A stretch of 30,178 nucleotides of DNA from Rhizophagus sp. LPA8_4_AMF (GCA_021464525.1 JADRCO010000586.1:1-30178), one strand, 5' to 3'; shown: positions 1-12,279, numbered from the stretch's first letter. The notes: generated from the sequence alone by a model not told the origin. Numbers and translations: made by a program.

Positions 1-250
1 CTAAGCAAGATAGAGGGCTGAAATTTAATACACATAAACTTTACATATTTGATAATAAAATTACAAAATTTGAAGAAATTCTAATCACTAGTTTTTTGTT
101 ATTTACACTTTTTGTAATTCTGATTACTTTTTTCAAGAACTGTAAATCTTAATAGTCTAAAATATTAATTAAAAAAAATTCAATAATTTTAGTAATTAAA
201 AATTATTTATTTAACATATTAATATATGGATCATTTTAATACTCACTGGA

Positions 251-279
251 GGTGAAATTCATCTAAGATGATTTTCACC
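251..279. repeat. 13-bp-arm hairpin, GGTGAAATTCATC type
   Basis: GGTGAAATTCATC (251-263) is followed by a 3-nt loop and then GATGATTTTCACC (267-279). The arms pair at 12 of 13 positions. It stands out in a region otherwise nearly free of G and C. It may be an end of a small decayed inverted-repeat element, together with the related hairpin near 470. Confidence 0.6.
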
Positions 280-465
280 ATTTATAATTATTATATTAAA
301 AATTTTTACAATTTTTAATATAGCATTATATAATCAAAAATATAATCAAAATATAATATAAATAAATAAAAACATAAAATTTTCTTTTCTTTCTGATGAA
401 TATTTTATTAGCAAGTGAATTCACAGTAAATTTATGTATGCATAAAGCATAATGTAAATCATGCC

Positions 466-482
466 CTGGTGAAATTCACCAG
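466..482. repeat. 17-nt palindrome CTGGTGAA-A-TTCACCAG
   Basis: The 8-bp arms are perfect, with a single-nucleotide centre. It shares GGTGAAATTCA with the hairpin at 251-279, about 200 bp away. It could be the other end of a small inverted-repeat element or a binding site for a dimeric protein. I saw no clear target-site duplication. Confidence 0.6.
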
Positions 483-876
483 AGGTGAATGTAAAATTAA
501 TCCTTTAATCTATATATATTGATTAATTTCACAGATTAAATATAATAATCTTAGAAATTTAAGCAGCTATTGATGCAGAACAAATGGAAAGCTCAGTAGT
601 ACACAAATATTATGAAGGATAAGGATAATTTCATGTGAAAGTATAGGTAAAAAATGCAATGTTAAATTAATTTTTTTTTTTTTGAATAGAATTATATGAT
701 TATACAATAATATATACACACATATATAATTATACATCTTAATATTTGCAAAAATTTAAAACGAAAATAAATCTAAAAGTTTTGGTGTATAAGTGAGTGA
801 AGAAAAGTTAAATATTCTAATAGATCATTTGTAAAGAAAATAATATAATAAATTGTTCAGAAAATAAAGATTTTAT

Positions 877-3800
877 CTACAATGAATTATTAGTTAATTG
901 TGGCTCCATAAGTGCACAAATTTCATTAGTGACCGATTCATTCGTAGTTCGAACAGTTAATCGATACATCTAAAAAAACGATAGTTAAAAAATGAAATAC
1001 AACAACTAAAAAAATGTTTGTAGATATTAAATATCACTCTTACTTGTGCTTCAACGTTCGGTTCTAATCGCATTAAGCATCCAATCATACCTCCTTGTGC
1101 TGTATGCAAGACGCCAGCTCCAACTATATTATAAGGATTTGGATCTACCCCTTTCAAAATTCCATAACGCAATCCTGAAATCATGGAATGTAACCCTTGA
1201 AGATCAATTGGCATATTTGATTGCAAAATAGTTTGTTTTTCTCTTGATCCCCCACCAATTTGTTTCCATCTTGTAAAAAACTCTGGTCCATTAAGTTCGA
1301 TGGGCTCCATAAACTTAGTTAATACAATTGGTAATTTAAGCACAATAGTATGAAGAGTCCCAGATATAAATGAAATACGAATATTAGGCATTTCATTAAA
1401 TATATTTTGACATTCTATATGAAATAGCTGTTGGATTTGACCGGATGGTGATATGAGAGTCGCTGGTTGCTGTGGTGTGGTGATCAGAAGATTTTTGACA
1501 TGTTCTATCACTGTAGTAAATGATGTGATAGTTGTCTGTGTTTTATTCTTAAAATAAAGAGCAAAGCGACCAAGATGGCCATGATATTCTGATTTTATGC
1601 CAATTTGAAGCTGAGAATCCACAAATAATACACCTTCCATGTTATACAAAAGTTTACCAAACCACCTTTCTGATCCTGGTGTTATAAAACCTGCGGGTAA
1701 TGGCTTTGAAGTTGTTGCATGTCCATTTTGTCCACTTAAATCTAATCCTTCAAGATCATGTAAGAAATCAAGTTCCCCATTACCATTATTATTATTTCCA
1801 TTACTCACAGTTTCATTTTTGGATTTACTATCAGTGGAATTACTTCTAGGCCCTAATGTAGAAAAACGTACAGTATCTCTATCTTTATTAATATCTTTTC
1901 CTCCAATAACCCATGTACGCTTATCCTCTGTATCTGATTGTTTTTGGTGTAAACGTGACAAAAGAGCTGATTCACGTTCAGGAAAAGGTGGCATCTCTTC
2001 ACATACTGTTTGCAAAAGATCATCAGTTGGCATAGTAGCAATAGCCATATACTCCGCAGCACGTTGTTGAAGTTCTGAATCCAAAACATGACGATACCGG
2101 TTAAATACAGATAGAATTTCTCCTTTTATTTCCGGAAAGATATTAATAAATTTTAAATAAGTGGTCAAAAGCAAAGCCTTTGTCGGTTGGGAACACATTC
2201 CAAACTTCGATTGAAGTGTATTAAATTGTTCCATAGGGCTAGCACCTGACATATTGGCGATAAGGATTCCAAATTCACCTAAAATACATCCACCTACTTT
2301 AACAAGATTTTCATGACAAGAAGGTGATCTTAAATGAATTAAAACTGTTCTCGCAGCATACTCTTGAAGTTCTTCATTATTTACGACAATCTGTACAACA
2401 CGATACCAAACTACTTCGCCTACATGATCACCAGCAGTACTAAGGAGTTGAAGAATAATATCCACGTACCATTGGTATTCTGTTGCAAATCTTTCTGTCA
2501 AAATTGCAATTTTTAACACCATTTCCTCCCGAAGAGCATAATCTGCGATATTAAGATACCTCAGTAATTCGGTTACTATCGCCTTTGCATTTGTGACATC
2601 ACACATGCTATACAGGAGATCTAATCCCCTGCGACGAACACTAATATCTTTATCTTTCAAAGACAATAATATAGTATCTTGATGTTTTTTAATAGGTTCC
2701 AATGAATCTACACAAGCTGCTAAATGTGACATAGTTTCTAATCCTAAATATCGTACATTCGTCTCTTTTGAGGTTATAAAGCGTCCCAAAAGTACAGCGG
2801 CTTGATTAACAATCTGTGATTCACAATCTAAGTGGATAGCAAGATTGATAGCTTCAAATAATACAGCATTTTGTGCGTTAGCGTGCTGCACATTTTTAGG
2901 TGCATCTTGTGAATTATTAATGATTGTTTGTAACACATTATGTAACTTGTTTCGAATATTACGATCATCTGTAGTTATAATTTGAAAAAAAAGAGGTTAG
3001 AAATTAAGAGAAACAAATCATTAAATTGAAAATAATGGATTACCTGGAGCTGGGTAATATTGCAATAACCGTAATAGTTTGATTTGCAACCAAGGTATAG
3101 GAACTTTATAATATACATAATCAAGAGAATACTCTTTATCAACAATTATCTACAAGAGAATTAAAGTAAATTATTAAACCTGCATAATTAATTATAAAAA
3201 ATCTTATCAAATGTTACTCCATACTTTTGTTAATCGATCAACTGCTTTAGCATAACAACCCAAATACGCTTCTAGATTATCTTGTGCTAAAGCCATTACC
3301 AAACTAGTAACACATAGCGTAACGCCCTATTTAATAAATAAAAATTTCATGAATCTTGATCATGTCAAATATTTTTATTATATTGTAAAAATAATTTACC
3401 AGATCTGTGTCATCCATTAAAACAATTATTCTCTCAGCCCAATCCGTTGCGGGGATTACATCAGGGTGTTTTCTATATAACCGTAATAATGTCAAAGCAG
3501 CCTTCTTTTTGACAAAACTTTTTGAATTACTAAGTCACCATTGAATAAAAATAAATAGATGGGTGAATAAATCTTGAATTAAAATAGAAAAGGTATATAA
3601 ATTTGCATGGTCTAAAAATAATCGAATATTGCAAAGAGAACTTATTTAAAAGAACATTTACGGTGATATTAAGAGTCTATGAACATCAAATGATAACGAT
3701 TCTGCCATTTCTCTACCGCCAATATTAGCAATAGCATGTAAAGCTAGACAATTGTATATCTCATTAAGTTCTTCAAGATCTTTACGTATTGAATTGATAA

Positions 3801-4336
3801 CTAGACGTGCCAGATCATTATTCTCATGCATTAACAGGGTCACTCCAAGATATCCCTATAAATAAAATCAACTTAAATAAGATTAAGAATATTAAAAAAT
3901 GAAGCAACATATACTTACAATTTGTTTCTCGCTGTATTTGTTGCTTGATATAAGATTTACAGCCTCCATGTGACCAAAATCAATATCCCATCCAAGAATG
4001 TACATATATAAAAGCTTGCATACGTATTTTTTCTTTTGGTAACCATTGAGGTTTCCGTCTATAATGTAAATAATGGTGAATAAATTAAATGACTATTAAT
4101 TTACTGTCGTATAATCAATGTGATAACAAACCCTTAAATTTCGCCCGAATATTTGCCATTTCTTTATTAATTCGTTTTTCTTCTAACTCTCTAACCCTGC
4201 CTGTGGTTTTATTGGAAGATAGTCATGATAAGATGAGTATTTTCTACAGTATGTTATAAGTCAAAAATTAAAATAAAAATTTACAATTTCTTATATCCGC
4301 GATAAACACGGTCAAGCCGCGCATATTACTTGACAT
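877..4336 (-). CDS. AP-2 complex subunit alpha (alpha-adaptin)
   Basis: Large subunit of the AP-2 clathrin adaptor, which links PtdIns(4,5)P2, cargo and clathrin at the plasma membrane during endocytosis. Nine exons join in phase: 4285-4336, 4132-4200, 3919-4058, 3662-3855, 3400-3529, 3225-3326, 3044-3149, 1044-2968 and 877-969, giving 936 aa, close to the family's roughly 940. The start gives [18 protein letters not shown], the classic alpha-adaptin N-terminus. [10 protein letters not shown] (about residues 46-55) matches the basic PtdIns(4,5)P2-binding patch. Armadillo-like helical repeats fill the first 600 residues or so. A low-complexity Asn/Gly/Asp hinge with [12 protein letters not shown] follows, then an appendage domain. 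[10 protein letters not shown] in the appendage carries the Trp of the platform motif-binding pocket. The last exon encodes [18 protein letters not shown] and ends in TAG. All introns are GT-AG. The gene is divergent from the MAM33 homologue and appears intact. Confidence 0.97.
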
Positions 4337-4669
4337 AGTTATAAATAAACCTGAATGAACTTAGATCGCGAGGTAGTAAAGGACTAGAAATAGGTTTGTT
4401 TAATACCAGGTTAATCATAAATTTCCGGCTTGTATAAGTCGACGGTATTGAATCTACAAATATAATTACCAAGCTTGAATTTATGAGGGAAATAAAACGA
4501 GATGATGTCGAGTTGTTGGTTAAAAGTTTATTAAACTAACAAAACTAACACGCATAAAATCTTAAAAATTGGTGCAACCCATGTGATCACGTGATTACAT
4601 CACATGATATTTATATCATAATATAAATAAAAAAAATTGAAAAAAGATCCTTCAAAAAAAAAAAAAAGT
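4337..4669. promoter_or_regulatory. shared divergent promoter of AP-2 alpha and MAM33
   Basis: This 333-bp gap separates the two start codons and must hold both promoters. The part next to AP-2 alpha is relatively GC-rich (around 4,340-4,450). Nearer MAM33 lies a nested palindrome with a CACGTG core, listed separately. An A-rich tract just before the MAM33 ATG is consistent with a fungal 5' UTR. Confidence 0.6.
4580..4606. promoter_or_regulatory. nested palindrome with CACGTG (E-box/Cbf1-type) core
   Basis: ATCACGTGAT (4586-4595) is a perfect palindrome holding CACGTG. It is overlapped by a wider inverted repeat, CATGTGAT (4580-4587) and ATCACATG (4599-4606). RTCACGTG is the recognition sequence of Cbf1-type bHLH factors in fungi. 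It lies 64-90 bp upstream of the MAM33 start codon. Binding by such a factor is inference. Confidence 0.5.
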
Positions 4670-6037
4670 ATGGTAATGGCAAGTTTACTTCGAACGAGTT
4701 TGTTAAAGTCAATAAGACCTATACCCACACTACTAAGAGCTACTTTGATAGTTAAACCATTTTCTGTAACACCAGTGTCTTGTGTTGCACATACGCGTCC
4801 AAACTCTAGTCTACTCATTTCTCGTGGGTTCACCGCGACAAGTTTTCGGTTAAATGCTGTACCTGCTCCAAGTAAATGCTACTATGAAATATTGTTGTAT
4901 TAAGAAGTATTAATATTTGAAACTAATATATTTCTTTTTTTTTATATATATTTAAAGAAGATATCCAAACTGATAAAGAATTGGCTGTTAAATTGGGGGA
5001 AGAATTGAATTTTGAAAATGAATCCACTGAAAAAGAACCAGAATTCGTGAAAACTTTCTTGTCACAAAATCCATTTAAAGTAATAATGGGTTAATATTTA
5101 AATCCCGAAATTTTGTCGACTTTTATAAAAAATTTTTCGTTTGTTTTTTGTATTATAGATTGAAGACAAACCAGGTGTAAATGAAGTTGTACTTTCGAGA
5201 GTTTTTGGAAATGAAAAGTAAATAGAATTATAGAATAATCTATGTTCATTTAGTTTGTTCATTATTAATTTATTTTTTATTTTTTCGTAGAATTCGTTTA
5301 ATTTTCGATATCAATATCCTAGATCAGCAATCAACACAGTTTCCAACAGATGAGGATGATGAAGAAACTGAAGTAAGTTTGCTTTTAGTAGTTTGGTTCT
5401 TAAAGCAAACATATTTAGCTTACATAAGTGTGTATTACAATTGTATATGTATATTTTCCAAATAAGTTAATAATTGAAAATCGTATTACAGGAAATAGAG
5501 GACGAAGAGGATGAAGATACTGAACCATCATCGCCTATCAGATGTTCTATCAATATTGAAAAGGTACTATATTTTTTTTATGTAAACCAAATAGAAATAA
5601 TTTTTTAGTTTATCTATATTTCTTTTATCAAAGAATGGAAAAGGTGCATTGGCGTTTGAAGTAATGCTTGTCGATGGTGTATTCCTTATAAGTTACGTGG
5701 CGCATTATAGTGACGCGAAATTAGCAAACGATTTGACAGTTGAAGCGGACTGGATGAAAAGAGGTTTTTATCCTGGACCACAATTCGAGACGTTGGATAG
5801 TGTTTGTATAATATAATTTCACTTTAAGTGCTATTATTATATTTACTATTCACGCGAATTAAATTTTATTTTTTTTAAAATAAATAGGATCTTCAAGCTC
5901 TTTTCGAAAAATTTTTAGAGGAACGTGGCATTAACACTGCTGCTGCTATGTTTATTTCAAATTATGTCGAACATAAAGAACAAAAAGAATATATTTCATG
6001 GCTCGAGAATGTAAAAAAATTTGTCGAATCCCCATAA
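4670..6037 (+). CDS. MAM33: mitochondrial acidic matrix protein, MAM33/p32 (C1QBP) family
   Basis: Homotrimeric, doughnut-shaped acidic protein of the mitochondrial matrix. The family supports mitochondrial translation and ribosome assembly and is implicated in respiratory-chain biogenesis. Seven exons join in phase: 4670-4871, 4958-5079, 5159-5217, 5291-5372, 5492-5563, 5634-5801 and 5888-6037, giving 284 aa (yeast MAM33 is 266). The first 60 or so residues are basic, hydroxylated and acid-free, a clear mitochondrial targeting peptide (MVMASLLRTSLLKSIRP). A dense acidic run of Asp and Glu occupies about residues 146-166, as in the family's acidic loop. DWMKRGFYPGPQFETLD and the last exon (LQALFEKFLEERGI) match the conserved C-terminal helices. 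ATG at 4670 is the first in-frame methionine; Met3 is an alternative. It shares a promoter region with AP-2 alpha and is followed on the same strand by the EF-hand gene. Confidence 0.94.
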
Positions 6038-6088
6038 TTAAATATTTATAATTTTAGATATCCTGTAATACTATTGAAATATCTTAAT

Positions 6089-6094
6089 AATAAA
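6089..6094 (+). terminator. AATAAA polyadenylation signal of MAM33
   Basis: AATAAA lies 52 nt after the stop codon and is the first canonical signal downstream. It is a plausible cleavage and polyadenylation signal; no transcript was seen. Confidence 0.5.
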
Positions 6095-6299
6095 TATCTC
6101 ACATTTGGTGACACATTTGTAAATTGTAAATTGTAATCTGTTAATCTTGTTAATCTTGTTATGGTACTATGAGTCTATGACATATTTTGGGTCACGCCAC
6201 CATTTCTACCAATAAAAACAATCGATTAATGACTCATACTGTTGATGTCATCGCATTATAATAATCGGGTTGCGTTGCGAAATTGTATTTTATTTAAAA

Positions 6300-7584
<1,285 letters not shown>

Positions 7585-7845
7585 GTAATTTAATAAAAAA
7601 TTAATAATATGTAAATCAAAATAATGAGATTTTATACGGAGTAAATTAATGTTTATTCATGTTACTTTTACTTTATTGTATTTAAATTAGTTATTCTTTT
7701 GTTTATTTATTTTTTTAAACAAACTTTTCCTATTATCTAATAAATATTAATATAACTTTGTTCCTTAACGTTAAGTAAAAATTTTTTATGATGTAAGAAT
7801 AATTATAAATTATTATTTAATAGCTTATCCGTAAATATATTTATT
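7585..7845. other. convergent 3' intergenic gap, no gene
   Basis: This 261-bp AT-rich gap lies between the converging ends of the EF-hand gene and RBM48 and should hold both polyadenylation regions. A TTCCTTAAC word near 7760 matches a U12 branch-point consensus, but no intron can be built around it, so I take it as chance. Confidence 0.5.
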
Positions 7846-9443
7846 TTATATCCTTCTACGTTTAGTAGAAGTAGTAGTCGTATGTGTAGATTTTATTGAA
7901 CTGTCTGTCGATAACTGATTTACATTACCTTTGTCTTTGTCGGAAGAAACTTTTGAAGCATCGTTTATTCTCTGTCGTATTGTGTTAACCGTAGAAGACA
8001 TTGAAGACTGATAAAAAAACATATATATATTTACAATTAAATTACAAAAACAAGCCATTGCGCTATAGCATTGGTTAGAGTCAGGGTTGGATCAGAATGT
8101 GTCACATTATGTCACTTCCATTAAAATTTTAATGGGAGAAACGAGAGCCATGGCGCCAAATTATATAACACAATAAATAAATAAATAAATAAAAATGATT
8201 ATAATTACATTTGTATCGGTATGATATTTATAAGACGCGGGAGTAAAACTTGTTGAGAATGAAGACGGATATCCAACTCCAGGTATTGGCGGTTCTTGAC
8301 TAAAAATGAAACATACAACTTATTATTTTAATCCTATATTTTAATAGATTTATTTATAACTACCTTTGAGCTGAATAAGGATAATTATAGTAATTATAAT
8401 CATAATAATTATAATAAGCGGATGGATCAGGTTGAGGATAAATAATTGGAATTGATGTCAATGACTGAGAAGAATCATTCAATTGTGTTTGATGATGTAC
8501 TAATTTTGAAAATTCCGTCGATTTATCTTCATCTATAATTTTTAAAACCAAAAAAAAAAAATAATCGACCAATAAATAAATTATAATTTAGTAAATTTGT
8601 TATCATAATAAGTAAATTAACTCATTTTTCCAAATAAAATGTCTTACTTTTATTTTCGTGTTCTTTTCGTTCATTGGTTTTAATAGAAATCACAGTACGT
8701 CTATCACGTAATTTTTCTCGAGTATCTTCAATAGTTTCATACTCTGGACCATAACGTACTCTTAGACTAGAACTAAAGAATGTGTGATCATCAACCTTCT
8801 TTTTCGCAACTCTAACATATATTATATATTAATATATTATATATTTATTTATATATTATTCATAATTTTTACAATCAAAAAAATACCTTGCTTGAGGAAG
8901 TGATTGAAATTTTATCCAATAAACATCAGTGAATTCTTCACATGGATAATCATCAAGATATTGATACCTAAATAATTATTATATTAATTAAAAATTGGAT
9001 ATTAATATATATTATAGAATTGGAATTGGCAAATGATTAATTAACTTATAACATACTCTGCTATAGTTCCATAAAGTGCAAATAATTCAAGAAGTTCTTT
9101 TGTTAAACCGAGTGCAGGAACGTTTTCTACAACTAAGTATCTTTACGTATATATGAAAATGAACGGTTATGATATTTAGGGACAATGAAAAAAAGAATTA
9201 TTTAATTCGGTAATACTTTTTATAGTATTCTTAATAATATTTTTAATACCTTGACTCTTGGTTAATTGTATAAACCCGGGTGGCTATGGGTTTACGACCA
9301 GCTCTATATGCAGGTCTTTCAGGAGGATCTTATTAATAAATAAAATCAAAAATCGTAACGTATAAATTTTTTTTGTGTTGTTTTTAATTTATAAAAAAAA
9401 ATAGATATAAACTAACAACTAAACTGTTCAAATCTTCACTCAT
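7846..9443 (-). CDS. RBM48: RNA-binding protein 48 (RBM48), minor-spliceosome factor
   Basis: RBM48 works with ARMC7 in the minor (U12-type) spliceosome in animals and plants. Exons read 9250-9328, 9057-9140, 8887-8967, 8648-8811, 8364-8532, 8209-8299 and 7846-8007, plus a first exon starting at 9443; the protein is about 280 aa. RPAYRAGRKPIATRVYTINQ then YLVVENVPALGLTKELLELF, LYGTIAEYQYLDDYP and SLRVRYGPEYETIEDTREKL follow the family's N-terminal motif and RRM closely. The C-terminus is Tyr/Asn-rich and then ends in a basic TKRRRI tail. First-exon splicing is uncertain. From ATG at 9443, the natural peptide MSEDLNSLV needs a GT-AA or TT-AG intron. A canonical GTGAAG donor is available only after ATGA, which would give a 4-nt coding exon. 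All other introns are GT-AG. The last intron, 201 nt, is the longest in the gene. Confidence 0.9.
8008..8208 (-). other. long last intron of RBM48 with palindrome and AAAT repeat
   Basis: Most introns in this block are 60-110 nt; this one is 201 nt. It contains a perfect 18-nt palindrome (CCATTAAAATTTTAATGG, 8118-8135), an (AAAT)n microsatellite near 8170-8193 and, around 8060-8095, a stretch loosely resembling a tRNA box A. It may hold a small decayed insertion. I cannot assign it to a family. Confidence 0.4.
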
Positions 9444-9844
9444 TTTAAAACCGTCAAATTTCTCATTCAGTTTTCAACCTTCCGTATTCCCTTTGCTTGC
9501 GTCGGGTTAAGCCTTTTCGTGTTTTCGTGTTTCGAAAATCCGGTTTTATTTAGAATTTTTAAATGACTGAGCTTCAAAATATTTTGATGACAAACTACTG
9601 ATCTGGCCGTAAATCAAATATTTATATTGACATATGTGATCTACGAACTACAGATTCAAGATGCAAACTTTTTTTTTTTAATTTATATATTTATATAATT
9701 ATATAAATTGATTATTGATTTTGAAAAGAATATATCAAATTACGTAATCTATTTTAATACAATGGTTTATATTTATGCTTTAAAAAGTACATTATGCTAT
9801 TATTTTCAAACTTGTAATATGCGCATGTGTCAACTTTTATGTAT
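9444..9844. other. intergenic: RBM48 5' flank and OLE1 3' flank
   Basis: This 401-bp gap lies between two minus-strand genes. The first 120 bases are relatively GC-rich (for example GCGTCGGGTTAAGCC) and probably form the RBM48 promoter and 5' UTR. The rest is AT-rich and should hold the 3' end of the desaturase transcript. I see no protein in it. Confidence 0.5.
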
Positions 9845-11564
9845 TTATTTAGTTTTCCTATGTTCAACCTCACCACCACCAGCAATGACACCAACTCTTA
9901 AATTTGACATTAAATTTCTAGCAGCATTGGAATGATCATAAACACCACCATTAAAATATGTGGTCACATCTTTACCAATTGAAGTTGTTAAAAATGATTT
10001 ACCACCAGGATGTTCATCAATAAATGATGAAACATCGTGAATGATTCCTTCAATGCAAATCCAATTATTTGTTTTAGCTCCATCTTGAACTGTTAGGATA
10101 AAAAAACAAGTTAACCTCTGTCTCTCTTTCTCTTTTGAAAAAAAAAATAAGAGACTTACATTCTTCGAAGGTGAATACAGGTAATTTAGAAATATCTTTA
10201 CCCCACTGAAGTAATAATTTTTTTTGATCCAATTTCTTTTGTTCCATTAAAAATATACCTTTTTTAATTTCATTGTCGGGGAATCTTTTCAAATGATGAG
10301 TACCACCAACATATGATAAAAGTTTAATCAGCCACTTAGTTGGATCATATTGATAAAATCTAATAGCATTACGATAATCTTGTGGAAATTCGTGATGAAA
10401 ATTATGATATCCTTCACCAAGTGATAATATGGCTGTTATAAAATGATCACGAGGAGTACGTCGATCATCAAAAGTATGATCTCCTAAATAATGCGCCAAT
10501 GAATTTACACAAAACGTTGCATGATGAACGAATGTTAAACGAAGTAAAGCCGCATAATAAAATCCTCCCTATATAACAAAAATTATTTTTATTATTTATA
10601 CATATTTGTAACATGTATTTATGTATTTAACTTACCCAGTAATCACCCCAACCCAAACCTGCTACAAGAGTAGGTAAAACAAAGCCTATTCCAATAGCAA
10701 ATAAACCATAATATCTATGTTGTAATACTATCATTGGGTCAGCATTTAAATCTGATATATCAGCTCTTCCAATTTCATTCGGATTTTGTTTTAGTACCAT
10801 CCAACCTATATGTGAATATAATAATCCTTTATTGGCACTATATGGATCTTTACTAGTATCAGTGTACCGATGATGAGCTCGATGATCACGGCACCACCAA
10901 CGAATTGAACCTTCCACTGCACCAGATGCTGCAAAAATTAAGAATAATTCAAAGGGTCTAGATGCTTTGTATGCACGATGAGCCCATAATCTGTGATATC
11001 CTATTAGATTGAATTAAATCGTTAGGAAAATAATTGATCTACGCGTAATACGAACTTTCTAAACGTCTGCATACTTTAGAATATAGGAATTATAATTCCA
11101 AAGTAAATATAATAAAAAAAAAATGGCTCGATGGTTTCTTTTTAAATTTTTTAGGAGGAAATTTTAAAATTTAACATATTAATTGAATTTAATGCCCAAA
11201 TCAATTTCCCTTTCTACTTTTTCCTTTCCTTTCTTTTTAAAAAAAAAACAAAACTCTACAAGCATTTCTCTTTGAATTTTTTAAAATACTTACCAGCAGT
11301 AATGCCTAATCCTGTGATAAAATAAAATATAACAGCCCAAATAGCAGTATAAACTGTAAGTTTAGTTGTGAATGCTCCATATAAGCCTAACGTCGGTATT
11401 CCGATAAGTAAAGGAGTATGTAACCAGTTAACGTGCTTATACCAATTTGACCATGTAATTGGATCATCCCTAATATTCCATTTTTTGGGTCTTTCATTCA
11501 AATAAAAAGGGTTTTGTGAAATCTCTTCGGGTTCAAAAGGTGGAAGTGTTGTCTGTGGCACCAT
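9845..11564 (-). CDS. acyl-CoA desaturase with C-terminal cytochrome b5 domain (OLE1 type)
   Basis: Integral ER desaturase that inserts a cis double bond into palmitoyl- or stearoyl-CoA, taking electrons through its own cytochrome b5 domain. Four exons join in phase: 11294-11564, 10636-11000, 10160-10568 and 9845-10089, giving 429 aa (yeast Ole1 is 510, with a longer N-terminus). All three di-iron histidine boxes are present: HRLWAH (93-98), HRAHH (130-134) and HNFHH (267-271). Hydrophobic pairs precede box 1 and lie between boxes 2 and 3. The b5 domain has HPGG (His375) and the second haem ligand in YDHSNAA (His401). Arbuscular-mycorrhizal fungi lack cytosolic fatty-acid synthase and modify host-derived 16:0. 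An OLE1-like enzyme of Rhizophagus has been reported to make delta-11 16:1, so delta-9 versus delta-11 selectivity cannot be read here. It is divergent from TANGO2. Confidence 0.95.
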
Positions 11565-11724
11565 TTTTTAATATGAAAAATAAAAATAACAATAAAATAA
11601 ATGAGAAGGAAAAATCTAATTTATTGCTTCTTTTATTTATTTTTAAACTAATAAGGACAAAAAAACGAGAAAAGAAAAAAATAAAAAAAAATTTTTAGAA
11701 AAAAAAAAAATTTAAGTGTTAAGG

Positions 11725-11749
11725 TATATATATATATATATATATATAT
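11725..11749. repeat. (TA)n microsatellite
   Basis: An uninterrupted TA dinucleotide run of 25 nt in the desaturase upstream region. Confidence 0.9.
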
Positions 11750-12279
11750 TTTTCAAAATAAAAAAGGATAGACTTAGGGAAAAAAATAACATGTTTAGAA
11801 TTGATATAATTACACAAAAAAAAACGAGTCAAACACGAAAGAATGAGTAAAAGGGGAATTGGGGGAAGTAAAATTCTTTTGGGGCAGTTTTTACAGTGGA
11901 AACATATTTCATATTGTAAATTAAAATATTAAAATATGCAAAAAAAAGGGCTTACGTACAAAAAAAAATAAATAAAATTTATGAAAATCAAATTTTCATA
12001 TAAAAAAAACAGATTACAAAAGAAAACTTCTAACATCAAAAAAGCCCGAGTTTCCTGATTTCTGAGAACAAATTTTAATTTAAGGTTGGGGCGGAAAAAA
12101 AATTATTCGTAGCTGTTACATAAACAATCTGCTAAGCAGAAGATATCTAGGGTAGAATATTTTTTCCTCCCCAAAAATAATAATTGTCCCCAATGATTTA
12201 CAAAAATGATTAAAAAATTTTAATTTTTCATATGCAAATATAAAACTCGTGGGATAAGTGATTAAAAGTAGTAAAATGT

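Larger units (their letters stand above)
1..876. other. AT-rich 3' flank of AP-2 alpha, no gene seen
   Basis: This stretch lies downstream of the alpha-adaptin stop codon and runs to the window edge. It is very AT-rich, with stop codons in all frames, and I see no conserved protein in it. It should contain the 3' UTR of the minus-strand alpha-adaptin transcript. Two hairpins that share the word GGTGAAATTCA lie at 251-279 and 466-482 and are listed separately. A neighbouring gene may begin outside the window. Confidence 0.5.

Noticed and set aside
957-1040. Reading through after the large alpha-adaptin exon to a different C-terminus
   Set aside because: A good GTAAGA donor at 1043 and a TTTTTTAG acceptor join in phase to 877-969, giving the conserved MYRLTVRTT ending.
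1639-2089. Open frames on either strand inside alpha-adaptin (for example plus 1639-2070)
   Set aside because: They overlap the large adaptin exon, have no family resemblance, and are shadows of its frame.
7755-7775. U12 branch-point word TTCCTTAAC downstream of the EF-hand gene
   Set aside because: No RTATCCTT donor or flanking exons were found; it lies in the convergent 3' gap.
8050-8100. Possible tRNA gene in the last RBM48 intron
   Set aside because: Only a box-A-like stretch is present. No credible box B (GGTTCRANNCC), acceptor stem or anticodon arm could be formed.
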